Part shown: positions 31,467 through 41,547 of the stretch, piece by piece
Layout: each line of letters opens with the position of its first letter
Numbering within the stretch: position 1 is the stretch's first letter
Translations under genes and position numbers: made by a program
DNA from: Phytophthora colocasiae
Taxonomy: Eukaryota > Oomycota > Peronosporomycetes > Peronosporales > Peronosporaceae
Direction of reading: 5' to 3'
Assembly (NCBI GenBank): GCA_018806915.1
Contig: JAGKQI010000105.1
Coordinates: 3,596,001 to 3,660,000 of the forward strand
Length of the DNA: 64,000 nt
The notes under the pieces: generated by a model
The model's database searches: none
The model's input: the letters and a program-made list of their open reading frames with translations, nothing else
Told to the model about the DNA's origin: nothing

Positions 31467-34280
31467 TCAGATCAAGTAGGTCAGTAAGGTGTCCGACATG
31501 GACAGAACTGTGTCGTTGAGCTCTGCGGCAGTCTCCTCGACTAGTTCGTCCAACAGCATCTCCTCCAATCTGAATGACAAACAAGCAATTCAGATTAATG
31601 TTATACAAGTACACGGTAGTTTTGTACGTACATTTCAATGACAGTATACTGTGTCATTCCAGTTTCAGCAAGAGATGACTCGACAAGTCGACGGTGATGC
31701 TGAAACTTGTGTCTTCTCCGTTCGATAGACTGAAGCGTTTTGCCTTGCAGAATGGAAGTTTTCACAGACCCATCGGCCAGTAAGATCTGTTGCGTTGGGA
31801 TTTCAGTGTCAAATTCGAAAGACGAATTCAGCTCAGCAGCTTCGGTAGTGCTTCTGGGGGGAACGTAGTGATGCCCCTTTGCATCGCTTTCGTCTACCTT
31901 GACATTCAGCACCACCTCCAGTGGTAGCCTCACATTTGGCAGATTTACGCGTGACTGGTGAATTGGCTTAGAAGATACCTCAACATTGGTGGCTGTTGCT
32001 GTTGGGAGACTGCATTTTGCTCCTGACATATTGTAACTCAGCGCAAGTCCTTGGTGGATCATGCTGTCCTCCTCTCGTTCGATTTCTTGAATCCGAGTCA
32101 ATATACCGTCCAATTGATGGACGTGGCGAGCTTCTAACTGCTGGCGCGATTGTTGTTGCTCTTCCTCATTCAATAGTTGGAGTGTATCCTGTGGTATAGC
32201 AAGATCGATTCCCATTAGACAAGTGATTTCTCCACACACGGAATAAACTCTTACCAGTAGGATATCGTCCAAAATGGCTGACGCTAGCACATCTGAATTT
32301 TGTGCTATTGCTGCCATATCTTGCGGGGGTAAGAAGAGGGATAGCTTGGAACCATGACGTTGCTGGATCTCTCGAAGTGTAGCTTCCGCTTGGTGCACAA
32401 GTGGAAATAGAGATGCCTGCATACAATACAAGTTAAGTCTGGAAAATGAAAACATGCTTCTCGCCCATAATACATACTCGAAGGTTGTACACGACAGTAG
32501 CTGCTCGGTTGAGTATCCTATCTGAGTTAGAGTGGTTTGGATCGTTCTCGATTTGGTTATTTCCAGTCCCTGGAGTCCACCGAAGTGCACCTGTAGCTTG
32601 GGCCTTCTCAAACATCATCTCAATGCGACTCTGGTGCACGAAAACGTGTTATTTCTTGCTTCGTGCCTACATTTTCAAACCATTGTGCACGCTACATTAC
32701 CTGGATTTCCTCCAGATAGGGATCGTCGTCTGGAATTGGCTGGTGCTCGGCTGATACAGGAGCATTCCTCTCAACAGACATTGAAAAGAATTCTTCCTCG
32801 TCGTGTGGATCGATACGATTCCGTCGAGTTGATATACCCAATTTTTGACTTCGTGTAGGTGTCGGATGATTGCTTCTTGAAGGAGAAGATCTTGACGGTG
32901 GCATGCATGGCATGGAGTTCTGCGGTGAATGTTCAGAAACACTGCGAATGGATGGAGACCGAGACGGAAAAGCACTGTCGTGACCTGCGTGTGCACTTCG
33001 TGGGGATCGACTCGACGGTCGTGACACAGCATCAAGTGTACCTACGAGTATTTCCCACTCTTCTAGATCGATTGAGTTGTGTCTGCCCTCGTGGATGAGG
33101 TAGACGTAGTCGGAGATCTACAGTCGAATGGTCAGATTTCTAATTATCAACAAAACCTAGTGCAAAGGTAGCTCACCTGGTTGTGTGTCGCCGGTAAACC
33201 CAATAGTCGCAGTCCCTGCAGAATTTGACTCACGCCGATGCGCCTTTCATTGTCTCGATCCAAGACATTGAAGACTCGAGCTGGATAATTATCATAACGC
33301 CGCGTTCTCGAGCTTGGAACACTGCTTCGATTCGTAGTCGCAGAGCGAATTGCCGGGGAATTGCGAGAGGAAGACGACCGCTGCGACCGTTGGGGTGAGG
33401 AGTATGGCGATGACAACCTAAGATTTTTTCTCTGCATCTCGGGCGATGGCAGTGCTGATCTAATAGAATTCTGCTCATCTGGAGCAGGAGGATCAAATTG
33501 GAGAACGGGAGAGTCTGGTTCAGGAGGGAACACCAAGGATACTCGAGACGGTAATGGGTCTGGCTCACTTGATGCTGGCGGTGGCACCATACGAAGCAGT
33601 CCCTTGCTCACTCGCTGAGCTGACAAGCGGTCAAACACGTTCTCCCGACTACCCGATCGTGTCTCTCTTCGGTTAAAATGACCAACCATCGACCGCCCTG
33701 TCATGTGCTCAATATTTTGTCGTACAAAATCCTTCGCTCTGCGTTGCGGCCAATGCGTTGCATTCTGTTGCTGCGCGTACACACTGGACAGTCCCGATCG
33801 ATACCTTACAGGTGCCATTTGGGTGCTAGATGTCTTCTTCCGTCTCGATCTTGTAGTCGTTGCTACGTACTTCCTCTCCACTCTCTCTTCTTCCCTGTGA
33901 GCACCTGCTCGAGGCTGAAACAGCACTGACTTCTTGAGTGACGTGTCGAACAAAGTGGAATTGCGATTAACGTCGTCGTCCCAACCAGGACGTCGAGTTG
34001 GCGGTCTAGCACGAACTGCTGTTGTTTTTGTAGTACTTTGCATCTGTTGTTGACTGCGAGGCCGCTTCTGTATTGGATACACTTCTTCTGCCAGATCAAC
34101 AGCATAAGGACTCTGATTCTGCACTCGAGGCGTTCGATTGCGGTACACAACCGGCGAAGACTGCACATCTTGCACTGCAAACGTCACAGCACGTTGACTT
34201 AACCTTCTATCGTCACTAGTGGACGCAGAGCTGCTCTGTAGCCAAGCACTTGAGCTCGAGAAGAGCATCTGCTGTTGCAT
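31467..34280 (-). CDS. 831-residue protein with EF-hand pair and Ser/Arg-rich N-terminal half
   Basis: Six exons: 34280-33177, 33117-32701, 32630-32478, 32416-32255, 32188-31632 and 31569-31467. Introns of 59-70 nt are all GT-AG and the phases match (832 codons with stop). Residues 1-330 are low-complexity, rich in Ser, Arg, Gln and Pro. Residues ~333-395 form an EF-hand pair: F-N-V-L-D-R-D-N-E-R-R-I-G with acidic positions 1 and 3, and a second, degenerate loop I-H-E-G-R-H-N-S-I-D-L-E-E-W. The pair is split by the first intron. The C-terminal part is helical (Q-A-E-A-T-L-R-E-I-Q-Q-R-H, E-E-E-Q-Q-Q). The stop codon is one base from that of the convergent gene. Calcium binding is plausible for the first hand only. 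Family not recognised. Confidence 0.75.
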
Positions 34281-34452
34281 TATTGCGTCGTTTCAAGAAT
34301 GTGTATCGTATCTGATACAAAGTCGTTCTGAAGTAACAATTAAATAAGTGCTACTTCGACGTAACGACATTGTGGCTCCAGCAATATCGGAGCTTCCCCC
34401 CCCCTATCCAGAGTCTCTTCGGCCGTGCCTGTATCTCGTACTGCTTAATACC
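34281..34452. promoter_or_regulatory. Shared divergent promoter region
   Basis: 172 bp separate the start codons of the minus-strand EF-hand protein (34280) and the plus-strand nucleotide-sugar transporter (34453). Both promoters must lie here unless leaders are transcribed over the neighbour. A C-rich run (CCCCCCCC) lies at 34396-34403. No specific factor site was identified. Confidence 0.5.
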
Positions 34453-35469
34453 ATGTCGCCTGCTAAGGGCCACGCTGCAGGCTCCCTGGTGCTGTCCATT
34501 GTGTCTTGCATCGTGTACAGCGTCATGTCGAACGTCATGGTGCTGACGAACCGCTATCTGCTGGGCAAAAAATACTACGGTTTCGACGAGAAGTTCTTCG
34601 TGGTGGCTGTTCAGGCTGGTGTGGCTGTGCTGGTGCTGGAGCTGGCCAAGATGCAGAAACTCGTCTCGTACGACCCGTACGACAGTGCCATTGCACGTAA
34701 ATGGGCGCCCGTCACCTTCTTCTTCGTGGCCATGTTGTACACGGGCATGCAGGCTACAGCAGGACTGCCCATCCACATTGTTACAGTGTTTAAGAACGTC
34801 ACAAACATCATTATCGTCTTTGGCGAGTGGCGTTTCTTTGGTGAACGTGTGGGTGGTCTCGTGCTTGTCAGTCTAGGGGTTATGCTTATGGGTGCCGTCA
34901 TGTCCTCGTACAGTGACGTCGGCGGCAAGGCTACGCCCTCGACGCTCTCGGGTTACTTCTGGATGTTCCTCAACTGCGCGGCGACGGCCGGTTATGTGTT
35001 GTACATGCGCTACGCCACGTCGCGTTCGTCGCTCAAGATCTCCAAGTTCGGCATGGCTTTCTACAACAACTTAATCTCGCTGCCGCTGCTGGCGCCGCCG
35101 CTTGTGCTCAACGGCGAAGCCTTCACGGTCTGGAGCAACCCTCTGCTGGGCAACTTCAACTTCACCATGCTGCTTTTCATCAGTGGCGTGCTGGGCGTGG
35201 GTCTCAACTTGGCCTCGTTCTGGTGCGTGTCCGTCACGTCCGCCACCACGTACGCGACCGTGGGCGGTCTGAACAAGGTCCCGACCACTTTCATTGGTGT
35301 ACTGCTACTAGGCGAGCCGCTGAAGCCTGACACTGCCATCTATGTCACGTTCGGCATGGTTGGTGGTATCCTGTACGGTTACGCCAAGTTCAAAGAGGGC
35401 GAGGCTGCCAAGAAGCGCAAGGCGGCGCAGGAGGCGCTCCCGCAGACCACTCACGACGCCAAGGCATAG
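34453..35469 (+). CDS. Nucleotide-sugar transporter, GDP-mannose transporter (VRG4/GONST) type
   Basis: 338 residues, single exon, from ATG 34453 (MSPAKGHAAGSLVLS). The codons upstream to 34348 are open but have no ATG. About ten hydrophobic segments span the whole length, as in DMT-superfamily nucleotide-sugar transporters. Diagnostic features are V-M-V-L-T-N-R-Y-L near residue 27, I-H-I-V-T-V-F-K-N-V-T-N-I near 115, and the G-G-L-N-K-V-P motif near 277. The latter corresponds to the GALNK nucleotide-binding motif of Golgi GDP-mannose transporters. The C-terminus is Lys/Glu-rich and could carry an ER-retrieval-like signal. It would import GDP-mannose or a related sugar nucleotide into the Golgi for glycosylation. 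Substrate is inferred from the motif. Confidence 0.85.
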   Translation: MSPAKGHAAGSLVLSIVSCIVYSVMSNVMVLTNRYLLGKKYYGFDEKFFVVAVQAGVAVLVLELAKMQKLVSYDPYDSAIARKWAPVTFFFVAMLYTGMQATAGLPIHIVTVFKNVTNIIIVFGEWRFFGERVGGLVLVSLGVMLMGAVMSSYSDVGGKATPSTLSGYFWMFLNCAATAGYVLYMRYATSRSSLKISKFGMAFYNNLISLPLLAPPLVLNGEAFTVWSNPLLGNFNFTMLLFISGVLGVGLNLASFWCVSVTSATTYATVGGLNKVPTTFIGVLLLGEPLKPDTAIYVTFGMVGGILYGYAKFKEGEAAKKRKAAQEALPQTTHDAKA

Positions 35470-35633
35470 ATCGACGTGGTATCATCCCCGTCAATACGTC
35501 GGAATGCATTTCATGCCGTTTGCCTTTGAACTGTAGTGGATATGAGGAGACAAAATGAATTGAAAGGCATTTCGTTGCAATTATGCGTTCTTGTTGCTTA
35601 GCTGGCCAAAAAGGATAAATACTCCGTCGCCTC

Positions 35634-37210
35634 TTACTGCTTTGGGTTGGCAGCATTTAGCGCGCGTTGACGTTCTCGTTCAAGGGCTTGGATCTGTTCA
35701 AGGCGCATTTGGGACTGAGAGCCTGAAGCTGCAGACATTCGACTACTCAGCAGGACGTTGGAAGCATCCAAACGAGAGCCAGCCATATCCAAGAAAGCGT
35801 CTTCCAGCGCGGACTGCGTCATGGAGTCCGAAAAAGGGTTGTCGCCGTGGAAGGACGACATGGCGGACATAGCGGACATTCGCATCAAATGCGCGTTCAT
35901 TTGACGCTGCAGGTCTCCTGCTGTAGGATCGCCAGACCCGTAGGTGTCGTTCAAAAATGGAGCTCCTGAAGCTCTAACTTCTGCTCCACGGGCGCTGCTA
36001 GCCACGGACTGACGAGCAGACATGTCTTCCTCCTTCAAAAAAGGATAATCTGGCAAGAACAAAGAAACTATCAGGTACAATTCATACATCCACTTCGATA
36101 ACGTACCCGAGTTGGAAATCTTTCGGCTTAGGCGAGGAGAACCGATGAGAGGCGAACCCAAAGGGGGTGAGCCGAGCGGTATGGTGCCTAGTTTCAGTCC
36201 CTTGAAGGCATGTGTGAGAACAGAGGCGGAATAGTTAGGGTCAGCTCCCATTTCACCGATCTGGCCCTGCACACAAAGCTATTAGTTAGCACTTGAAGCA
36301 CATGTACGCTGTCTACAGTAGTAACAACGTGCGTGTAACTGCAACTTTACCTGAGATCTAGGTGGTGACAACGGTCCTAGTGGCGACAGTCTCGGTGACG
36401 ACGCCGACGACAGTGCCTTCGCCTCATCATCTTCAAGACCATAACGGTCTTGAAAGCTCTGCTTGTGACGCAAACTTGGTGGCGAATTGGGCACCGGTGC
36501 AGTGTAGTTTGGATCGTTCACTAAACTCTCCCATCGGAACGGACTTCCTCCAGACACGGCAGTTCCTAGTCTTGTAGCAGCAGGACGGGCTACTGCAAAT
36601 GGCGGTGGGGAACCAGGAGACATCGGTCTGCGTCCGAAATCCCCAGAAGTGTCCAGTGACTGCAACTTGGGCGAAGTCACGGAGGTTGCAAAATCACTGA
36701 GTGATGTTTGTCCTTCGAGAAATTCATCCTCACTATCCAGCAAGGCCCCCTCCAACTCCTGTTCAAGACCTCCAGTCTCCTCTTCCACCTCCACTTTCTC
36801 CTCCAGTTGTTGATCCCCTTCCAGTGCATCGTATCGTTCTCGAGCATCATGTAGAAAAGCGAAGCGCTTCACACAGTCCACAGGAGAGCGTCTCACCGCT
36901 CGAGAGACCTCCAACCCTGTCAATATCAGACCAATTTCAACCAGAACAATTGCATTAGATTCACAAAACATATAAGCTACTAGATACAGCATTAAACATT
37001 AAAAATGAATGCAAAAGCAGAGTTATACGCACAATTGACACCGACCGGGAATCGCTCCCCACTGGCCGTAGACTGCGTCACCAACAGCATCAACTTCTCA
37101 TCAACTGCACGAGACCATTGCGCAGGACGAGGGTGAGGCGCATAACGTATACTGGACCAGCGAGGCTCCCCCTGGAGCTCGTCCGGTTCCGCTCCGACAT
37201 CCGACGCCAT
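35634..37210 (-). CDS. Myb/SANT-like domain protein with SP-rich tail
   Basis: Four exons: 37210-37033, 36916-36351, 36266-36107 and 36049-35634, all with GT-AG introns of 57-116 nt and matched phases, giving 439 residues. The N-terminal ~85 residues form a Myb/SANT-like three-helix domain: Q-W-S-R-A-V-D-E-K-L-M-L-L-V, then, across the first intron, N-W-L-E-V-S-R-A-V-R-R-S-P-V-D-C-V. The join creates the conserved Trp. An acidic segment follows (~95-140), then many Ser-Pro sites and two related motifs D-P-N-Y-T-A-P-V-P-N and D-P-N-Y-S-A-S-V-L-T. The last ~60 residues are Met/Ser/Arg-rich (M-R-M-S-A-M-S-A-M-S-S) and helical. A DNA- or chromatin-binding role is likely; target unknown. Confidence 0.75.
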
Positions 37211-37302
37211 GATGGAATTTGAAGGCTTTATCGTTATCAGAGAGAAAACGTACTTAAATGAAATGACCAACGGTGCGTCATCACATGGCTACATTGATGA
37301 CA

Positions 37303-38455
37303 TTATGGCAACTCGAACTTCCAGATGCGCACGAATGCGTCGTCGGCGGCTGAAGCAAGTAGCAAATACTTTTTGCCATTGTTTTCCAGTACTTTGGGGC
37401 TCCATCGCACGCAATTGATGTCACTGGCATGAGCTTCTTTCTGATCAACAGCCAAGCTGAAGGCAGTGGGGGCACCTGTTGGATGACCTTGGAACACTCG
37501 GATGGCATTGTCAGCAGCACCGGTGACGACAAAGTCGCCCTGCTTGGACCAGTCCACACTGAAGATGGTGCGTTCATGGCAGTTCGGCAGTGTCAACGCT
37601 TGTGCCCACTGTTTTGAGCTAGAATGAAGAACAGAACAGTCCTCGTTAGCAAGAATTTGGCAATGAAAGTCACAAACTGTAACGCACCTTCCATCCTCGT
37701 CCACCTCCTTGCTGTTAGGGTCGTGTCTCCAGATGATGACATCCTTGTCGTCCGATACCGACGCCATCTCTGTTCCTTGCGGATTCAGTGCCACACCCCA
37801 CACCGTGGACGTGTGGCTTGACAGCGTCTCCTTGCAGTACCAGTCATCGTCGTTCTCAGCCCAGATGCGGATAGTGTCGTCGTAACTGGCTGACACCAGA
37901 AGGTCCTCGGTCGGGTGCCAGGCCACAAACTTAACGTCCTGCGTGTGACCGTGCAGCACTGAAATGCACTCGAAGTCAGTGTCTGCATCAGCCTCCCAGA
38001 TCCAAACGCTCTTGTCACGACTGCAAGTAGCCAGATACGATCCTGACGGACTCCACGCCACACTCTTCACCTCGCTCTCGTGGCCTTCCAGACTTGAAAT
38101 GACCTCGTACGAGCTTCCCTGCTTCTCCCAAATGACGGTAGTGGCGTCAAAGCTCACGGACGCCAAGTAACGTCCATCCGGCGACCTGCAACAACACATT
38201 AACCATTAGTCAGTACTAGTTACGAGGTATACTATTGAATCACTGCACGCACCACTCGCAGGCTCGAATCGTTCGTCCCTGTGCGTCCTCGAGGATTCCA
38301 ACACATTCCCATACACCGCTGCTATTAGCCGCCCACAGACGAATAGTACGGTCACCACTACACGAGGCCAGTAATTTCCCATCAAAACGCCACGACACGT
38401 GCCACGCGCGTTCGCTATGGCCTTCCAGTGCGCACACCTGCTCCAACTGCGTCAT
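37303..38455 (-). CDS. CIAO1: CIAO1/Cia1 homologue, cytosolic iron-sulfur assembly WD40 protein
   Basis: Three exons: 38455-38253, 38185-37688 and 37618-37303; introns of 67 and 69 nt, phases match, 338 residues. Seven WD40 blades cover the whole protein, with repeated G-H...W...S-x-D-x-T/S-x-x-x-W motifs: E-G-H-S-E-R-A-W-H-V, R-D-K-S-V-W-I-W-E, Y-D-D-T-I-R-I-W, D-D-K-D-V-I-I-W, A-D-N-A-I-R-V-F. Length and blade spacing fit CIAO1, whose Arg/Trp-rich surface recruits apo-proteins in the cytosolic iron-sulfur targeting complex with CIAO2 and MMS19. It is tandem with the Myb-like gene (92 bp) and divergent from the homeodomain gene. Confidence 0.88.
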
Positions 38456-38578
38456 CCCTCCTCACTCAATATATTACCAGTCACTCAATTATATATCGTA
38501 CTTAACAGGAGTCTTCCCCATTATTGCGGCCAGTCAGTCACTAATTGGAGTACGAGGGGGAACTGACCGGACGTTACC
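38456..38578. promoter_or_regulatory. Shared divergent promoter region
   Basis: Only 123 bp separate the starts of the CIAO1 gene (minus) and the double homeodomain gene (plus). It includes AT-rich words (CAATATATTACC, ATTATATATCG). Both genes' promoters should overlap here. No transcription start was mapped. Confidence 0.45.
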
Positions 38579-40804
38579 ATGAGCGCCATGAAGATGGACT
38601 TCATCATCGCTAAGGAGTTACCGCAGGCTGCCGGACCGCCACAGGCTGATCCGGATGATGTAGGTATAAGCGACAACGAAGACTCGGAGGATGAGCAGCT
38701 GGAGCACGCGGCGTGGCAAGACGTGGACCTGAATCCGGCCGTGGAGCTGGTGGCCAAACTCGTACGCGAATCGCTGGACGCAGGCAAGACGTACAACAAA
38801 AGTATTACAGCCAAGACGTCGCATCTGCTTACGGGCTGTGACGGGCTGTTGCTTGAGCTCAAGAGCTTGGCGGAGGTCCGTGCCGAATCCCGTAAACGAG
38901 CGGGCAAAGGCTCGACTCAAAGCGGCGGTGGGTGCTCGTGTGGCCAAGCTATGGCTATGCTGCCCTTAAGAAATCCAGCGGAGACGCTGGCTACGTCGGT
39001 TGACAAGGCTGACACAAAGCAGAACGTGTCGAAGGTGGATGACGCCACGGAGGATCTGACGGACCGTGCGTTGGCCAAGATGGAGACGGCAATGCTCCGT
39101 CTCCGGGAGATGGCAGAACTTATTCAAGCTACCAGTATGCAGGGTGAAGCCAACTTGGTGTCTAAAGTTTCGCTTCAAACAGGCACGTTCCAAGCTCTGG
39201 AGGCGGCTGTGCAGGCCAGTGCGGCGTCTGCGACGGCTACTGCGATCGCTCAGGAGCGCGGTCGTTCGTCCTCGGCATTTGGTCGGCTATATATGCCGAT
39301 ACAGGTGCAGAAACTACAGGAATGGTACTACTCGTACCCGCGTCCATTGCTTGACGAGCTTACGCTTATGCGCACGATTTTGAACTACCGGCCGTACGCG
39401 AACCCGTTCCAGGTGGGTGGACTCTCGCTGTCCCATGTTCGCGACTGGTTCAAGCGCCGTCGCTTCCGTGAACGGATGCGCTACGTGAAATTGGCGGTAG
39501 AAGCTGGCCACGACTCGCAAGCTGCGGAGGAGGAGATTGATCTTCGACTGGAGCAACGGATCGCGCAGTTGCGGGCCTCAGTGGACCCGAACGAACTGGT
39601 GAAGGAAGTCGACCGTGTGCGTGCACAGAGTTACTTGTTCGATGCGGCCGTGAATGCTTTCACGCGTCCAAGCAACATCCGATCGTATGTTGCAGCTTCC
39701 TACTCTGTACCAACAACTGCGGATCAGCAGGGCAACAACTCTAACGGCCGTGGCAAACGTCATAGAACACAAGACTCCGACCTGGATGACATTTCATTAG
39801 TAAAGCACGCTACCGTTCTGGAAGTCATGGCTCTGCAGAACCGATTACGCAGCTTGATGGAGCAGCCAAAGACGACCGTAGTCACGAACGGTCTGCAACA
39901 AGTGATCGATCTACTGCGCGCTATGAAGGTTGAACCGGATGTGCGTATCCAGTCGGGTCTGGTGGCTGACCTGAAGCAGATTTTGAAGGTTTACACGAAG
40001 CCTACTCTGCTCCGGAAGGCTACAATTGTGCTTCTAGAGACTTTAGGCATGAATCGCCGTGCTACTATGGACCAGGACGCTGACGATGATACTCCGTTAT
40101 CTGCGCCTCCCAGCCCAGCGCTTAGTACAGCATCAAGTGCACGTGGAAGAACAACGATGATGAGTGCTTTTGAGAGTGGCAATGGGGGCTTCGACGATGA
40201 TTCTTCCCTGCTGATGCTTGGCGAACCACCGAAAAAGAAAGCAAAGCCAGCTGCACGACCTGCGAAGCCACGTGCCAAGGAGAAAAAGGGCCGTGTATTG
40301 CGTCCAATGAAGTTCTCCATGGACCAGCTAACGGCGCTCGAGGGATGGTTCCAACAAAAGTACAAGCCATCGCAAGAGGAAATGGAGAATTATCTGGTTC
40401 AGTTGAATACCTCACCGCTACGTGATATGAAGAAGCAGACTGTGGACGTGAATATGACGCAGCTACGGCGGTGGTTTAACAAGCGGCGGTGTCTTCGTCG
40501 TCCTCCGTTTGCGCTGATGACACAGCAAGAGGCTGCCAAGGAGGGATCCAAGACCGCTGCGGCTCTCACGGCAGCGGCAGCCCCTGTCAATGTTGTACAA
40601 CCCGTAGAGAATGTGCAACGCAATGCTGAAATTGACGGTGCGAATTTGGAGGTCGGAGGGCATCAGTCGTATGAGGACACTAACGATGACTCGAGTGACA
40701 ACGACGACGAATCGAGCGACAATGACTCGAGCGATAGCGACAATGACAATGACGACGACAGCAGTGACGATGGGGAACACCTCATTGGGGCGGCATTGGC
40801 TTAG
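38579..40804 (+). CDS. Double homeodomain-like transcription factor
   Basis: Intronless, 741 residues from ATG 38579. Two homeodomain-like segments occur at about 233-303 and 575-645. Their third helices read V-R-D-W-F-K-R-R-R-F-R-E-R and L-R-R-W-F-N-K-R-R-C-L-R-R. The invariant Trp-Phe is present, but the Asn at position 51 of classical homeodomains is Arg in the first and Lys in the second. Helix 1 Leu and Trp/Tyr residues (Q-K-L-Q-E-W-Y, T-A-L-E-G-W-F) fit the fold, and the first domain has extra residues between helices 1 and 3, TALE-like. A Lys/Arg-rich stretch precedes domain 2. The C-terminus is a Ser/Asp/Asn-rich acidic tail (~700-735). DNA binding is likely but its base contacts should differ from normal homeodomains. 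Confidence 0.75.
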   Translation: MSAMKMDFIIAKELPQAAGPPQADPDDVGISDNEDSEDEQLEHAAWQDVDLNPAVELVAKLVRESLDAGKTYNKSITAKTSHLLTGCDGLLLELKSLAEVRAESRKRAGKGSTQSGGGCSCGQAMAMLPLRNPAETLATSVDKADTKQNVSKVDDATEDLTDRALAKMETAMLRLREMAELIQATSMQGEANLVSKVSLQTGTFQALEAAVQASAASATATAIAQERGRSSSAFGRLYMPIQVQKLQEWYYSYPRPLLDELTLMRTILNYRPYANPFQVGGLSLSHVRDWFKRRRFRERMRYVKLAVEAGHDSQAAEEEIDLRLEQRIAQLRASVDPNELVKEVDRVRAQSYLFDAAVNAFTRPSNIRSYVAASYSVPTTADQQGNNSNGRGKRHRTQDSDLDDISLVKHATVLEVMALQNRLRSLMEQPKTTVVTNGLQQVIDLLRAMKVEPDVRIQSGLVADLKQILKVYTKPTLLRKATIVLLETLGMNRRATMDQDADDDTPLSAPPSPALSTASSARGRTTMMSAFESGNGGFDDDSSLLMLGEPPKKKAKPAARPAKPRAKEKKGRVLRPMKFSMDQLTALEGWFQQKYKPSQEEMENYLVQLNTSPLRDMKKQTVDVNMTQLRRWFNKRRCLRRPPFALMTQQEAAKEGSKTAAALTAAAAPVNVVQPVENVQRNAEIDGANLEVGGHQSYEDTNDDSSDNDDESSDNDSSDSDNDNDDDSSDDGEHLIGAALA

Positions 40805-41494
40805 TCGCTATTGGTTGTTTAAGAAGAGCGTAGAACTGGTGATGGCTGTGTTGTAGCTGTCACAAAGCAGTCGGAGGACTCCAACTAATACTTCACGCAT
40901 TATACTACGTTGTGTTCTTCTTAAGATCACCGGTACCCTCAAAGTTCGTATCCTGTCGACTAATGTTGGATCGACCGGAATGCACCGCTCTTTGGAATTG
41001 TGGTAGCATCTACTTTTAGTGGAAACATACATGTTGGAATGATTCCAATGGAATCACAGGCCAAAGGTACATGTACAGTAGCGCACGTGGCAGTCTACTA
41101 CGGCCCCAGATTCGCCAGCCTTGGACGTGTCGTCGACATTCTTTTCATCCCGCAATTCGCGGAAATTGCCGGACAAACGATTGTATGAAAGACGTGGTGA
41201 CGACTGGACGGACGCTTCCAGTAGGAACAGTAGACCAAGACACCCGCCTTCATTTATTTGCGCCATGAGACCTACTTAGTATTGCGCTGTTTGGCCTATC
41301 TCTAGCTGGCCTTAGCAGGAGTATCGGTCTCGATAGAATCATTGAGAACTTGAGCACTGTTGTCCTGCAACTCCAAAGGCTCAGGAGGTGGAAGACCGCT
41401 GCTCCCGTCAAATCTTGGATCCGGATAGTCATTAAGGGCGTTGAGATCTGTACGAGACGGCTCTCCTGTTGGATCTGTGCCTGCAATTGTTGAG
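40805..41494. other. Stretch between homeodomain gene and the end of the EF-hand gene
   Basis: Mostly without gene content. On the minus strand 41494 down to about 41305 is an open frame (T-I-A-G-T-D-P-T-G-E, ending P-A-K-A-S-stop) that looks like the acidic C-terminal exon of the neighbouring EF-hand gene. It follows a good acceptor (CTGTAG at 41501-41496), but the donor at 41551 joins it in the wrong phase. No other feature is seen. Confidence 0.45.
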
Positions 41495-41547
41495 TCTACA
41501 GCACGGATTAGTTAGCTTCCTCTACGTAGACCCAAGTCAAGAAATTG

